The notes below the pieces were generated by a model. The model searched no databases. It worked only from the letters and a program-made list of their open reading frames with translations, and was not told where the DNA came from. The translations under genes were made by a program, and so were the position numbers. 5,770 nt of DNA from an uncultured Clostridia bacterium (GTDB taxonomy: Bacteria; Bacillota; Clostridia; Christensenellales; Aristaeellaceae): positions 1 to 5,770 of the forward strand of contig CAKTXP010000155.1 of the NCBI GenBank assembly GCA_934631055.1, read 5' to 3'. This document shows positions 4,741 to 5,770 of the stretch, one piece after another. Positions within the stretch are counted from its first letter, which is position 1. The number at the start of each line of letters is the position of its first letter.

Positions 4741-5760
4741 ATGAAGAAACTGCTTGCTCTGCTCTTCGCGCTCGTTCTGACCGCGGCTGCCGCCTTCGCG
4801 CTCGCCGAGGACGCTTCCCCCATCGCCATCAAGGCGCTCATCCTGCCCAAGTTTGAAAGCGGCGAAATGTCCGGCGATTTCCCGGGCGAGGCGCAGTATT
4901 ATTATGAAGCCTACTGCATGGGCGGCGAGGAATACGACATCGTCGGCGGCTTTGAGAGCAACAAGCTCTACGTCAAGGATGGCATTGCGCTGTATGTGAC
5001 CGGCATGGGCAAGGTCAATACCGCGATGAGCCTTCAGGCTGTTCTGATGGACAACCGCTTCGATTTCAGCAACGCCTACATCATCAGCACCGGCTGCGCC
5101 GGCTCTGCGATTGAGTACGGCGTGATGGGCGACGTGTTCGTCATCACCGCAACCATCGACTTCGACCTCGGTCACCACGCTGACCCGCGCGAGCTTGCCG
5201 ACGCGACCGGCACCACCTGGTACCATGACGCGAGCTACGACAGTTCCTCCTACAAGATCCTGAATCAGGAACTGTGCGACAAGGTTTACAACCTCGTCAA
5301 GGACGTCAAGATCGAGACCACCGAGAAGACCCGCGCTTTCATGGCGGCTGCTTTCGACAACGCCGAGTGGGCGACCCGCGATCCGATGGTTCTGCGCGGC
5401 ACGACCGTTACCGGTGACAACTACTGGAAGGGCGCGTATGACCACATGAACGCCCTGCTCATGAACGAGACCTATGGCTGCCCGGATCCGTATGCCCTCA
5501 CCGAGATGGAAGACAACGCTCTGGCTGTCGTGCTTGACCGTCTGGGCATGCTCGACCGCTACATCATCATCCGTGATTCCGTCAACACCGACGCGTTCAT
5601 GAACGGTGCTTCCCCGGAGAGCCTGTGGGATCCGAACTTCGTCGATTCCCTCGCTTCCGACGAGAGCGTTGAGTCCGCTGACATCTTCGCCACCGCTATG
5701 GAGAACAACTTCAAGGTCGGCAGCGTGGTCGTCAACGCGATCATCAACGGCGAGCTGTAA
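4741..5760 (+). CDS. Secreted NUP-family protein (purine nucleoside permease family, nucleoside phosphorylase-like fold)
   Basis: A 339-residue protein of the family named after the Candida purine nucleoside permease NUP, whose domain is related to nucleoside phosphorylases. It starts with a type I signal peptide (MKKLLALLFALVLTAAAAFALA, likely cleaved before E23) and has no other membrane segment, so it is probably exported and is not itself a channel. NP-I-like motifs occur in order: VTGMGKVNTAMS (86-97), ISTGCAGS (115-122), RGTTVTGDNYWKG (219-231, like the SGD stretch), TEMEDNAL (254-261, like the ribose-binding ME motif) and IIRDSVNTD (276-284, where N282 stands in the place of the usual purine-site Asp of the SD motif). 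It may cleave or bind purine nucleosides outside the membrane; the reaction is not proven. Codons are strongly biased (13 of 14 Lys AAG, all Arg CGY, Ile mostly ATC), suggesting high expression. It is divergent from the nucleoside kinase, behind a PurBox-rich promoter. Confidence 0.87.
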   Translation: MKKLLALLFALVLTAAAAFALAEDASPIAIKALILPKFESGEMSGDFPGEAQYYYEAYCMGGEEYDIVGGFESNKLYVKDGIALYVTGMGKVNTAMSLQAVLMDNRFDFSNAYIISTGCAGSAIEYGVMGDVFVITATIDFDLGHHADPRELADATGTTWYHDASYDSSSYKILNQELCDKVYNLVKDVKIETTEKTRAFMAAAFDNAEWATRDPMVLRGTTVTGDNYWKGAYDHMNALLMNETYGCPDPYALTEMEDNALAVVLDRLGMLDRYIIIRDSVNTDAFMNGASPESLWDPNFVDSLASDESVESADIFATAMENNFKVGSVVVNAIINGEL

Positions 5761-5770
5761 TCCCCTCCTA

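Noticed and set aside
4675..5445. Leftward open frame of 256 codons opposite the NUP gene
   Set aside because: Composition dominated by Val, Gly, Ala and His with no motif; it mirrors the strongly biased codons of the NUP gene and runs through its promoter region.

Overview
The window looks like chromosome from a fairly GC-rich, spore-forming Firmicute, most likely class Clostridia and possibly the Christensenellales/Oscillospirales area. The evidence is a YhcN/YlaJ-type sporulation lipoprotein, purine-rich AGGAGG-like ribosome binding sites, short MKK...LLAL...A signal peptides, SH3-like secreted proteins, and PurR-type (Bacillus PurBox) operator sequences. The genus cannot be read from this sequence, and the lineage is inference.

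Layout: five genes run leftward and one runs rightward. At the left, a compact three-gene unit reads right to left: a GNAT acetyltransferase (start 2236), a secreted protein with SH3-like repeats (start 1829), and an 8-oxoguanine DNA glycosylase of the OGG1 type (start 867). The genes sit 5 bp apart and then overlap by one base (TAATG), so they are almost certainly co-transcribed. An intrinsic terminator at 2342-2379 separates them from an upstream leftward pair, a nucleoside (uridine) kinase-like protein (start 4456) followed by the YhcN/YlaJ lipoprotein (GTG start 2929). On the right, a gene reading rightward from 4741 encodes a secreted NUP-family protein (purine nucleoside permease family, nucleoside-phosphorylase fold).

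The most interesting stretch is the 284 bp between the divergent kinase and NUP starts (4457-4740). It holds a good sigma-A promoter for NUP (TTGAAA-N17-TACAAT with a TGn extension) and a plausible promoter for the kinase. It also holds a dense cluster of CCGAA/TTCGG half-sites, three of which match 12 of 13 positions of the Bacillus/Lactococcus PurBox AWWWCCGAACWWT. One of these covers the NUP -35 element. The simplest reading is that NUP, and perhaps the kinase, belongs to a PurR regulon: an exported nucleoside-cleaving or nucleoside-binding protein and a cytoplasmic nucleoside kinase would together serve nucleoside salvage under purine control. The family assignments rest on motifs and remembered family features; the regulon is a prediction.

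Other points: the nucleoside kinase lacks the N-terminal TGS domain that many of its relatives carry, and an in-frame stop shows it is not hidden upstream. The NUP gene has strongly biased codons (13 of 14 Lys are AAG), which suggests high expression. I see no mobile element, CRISPR array, tRNA or rRNA.
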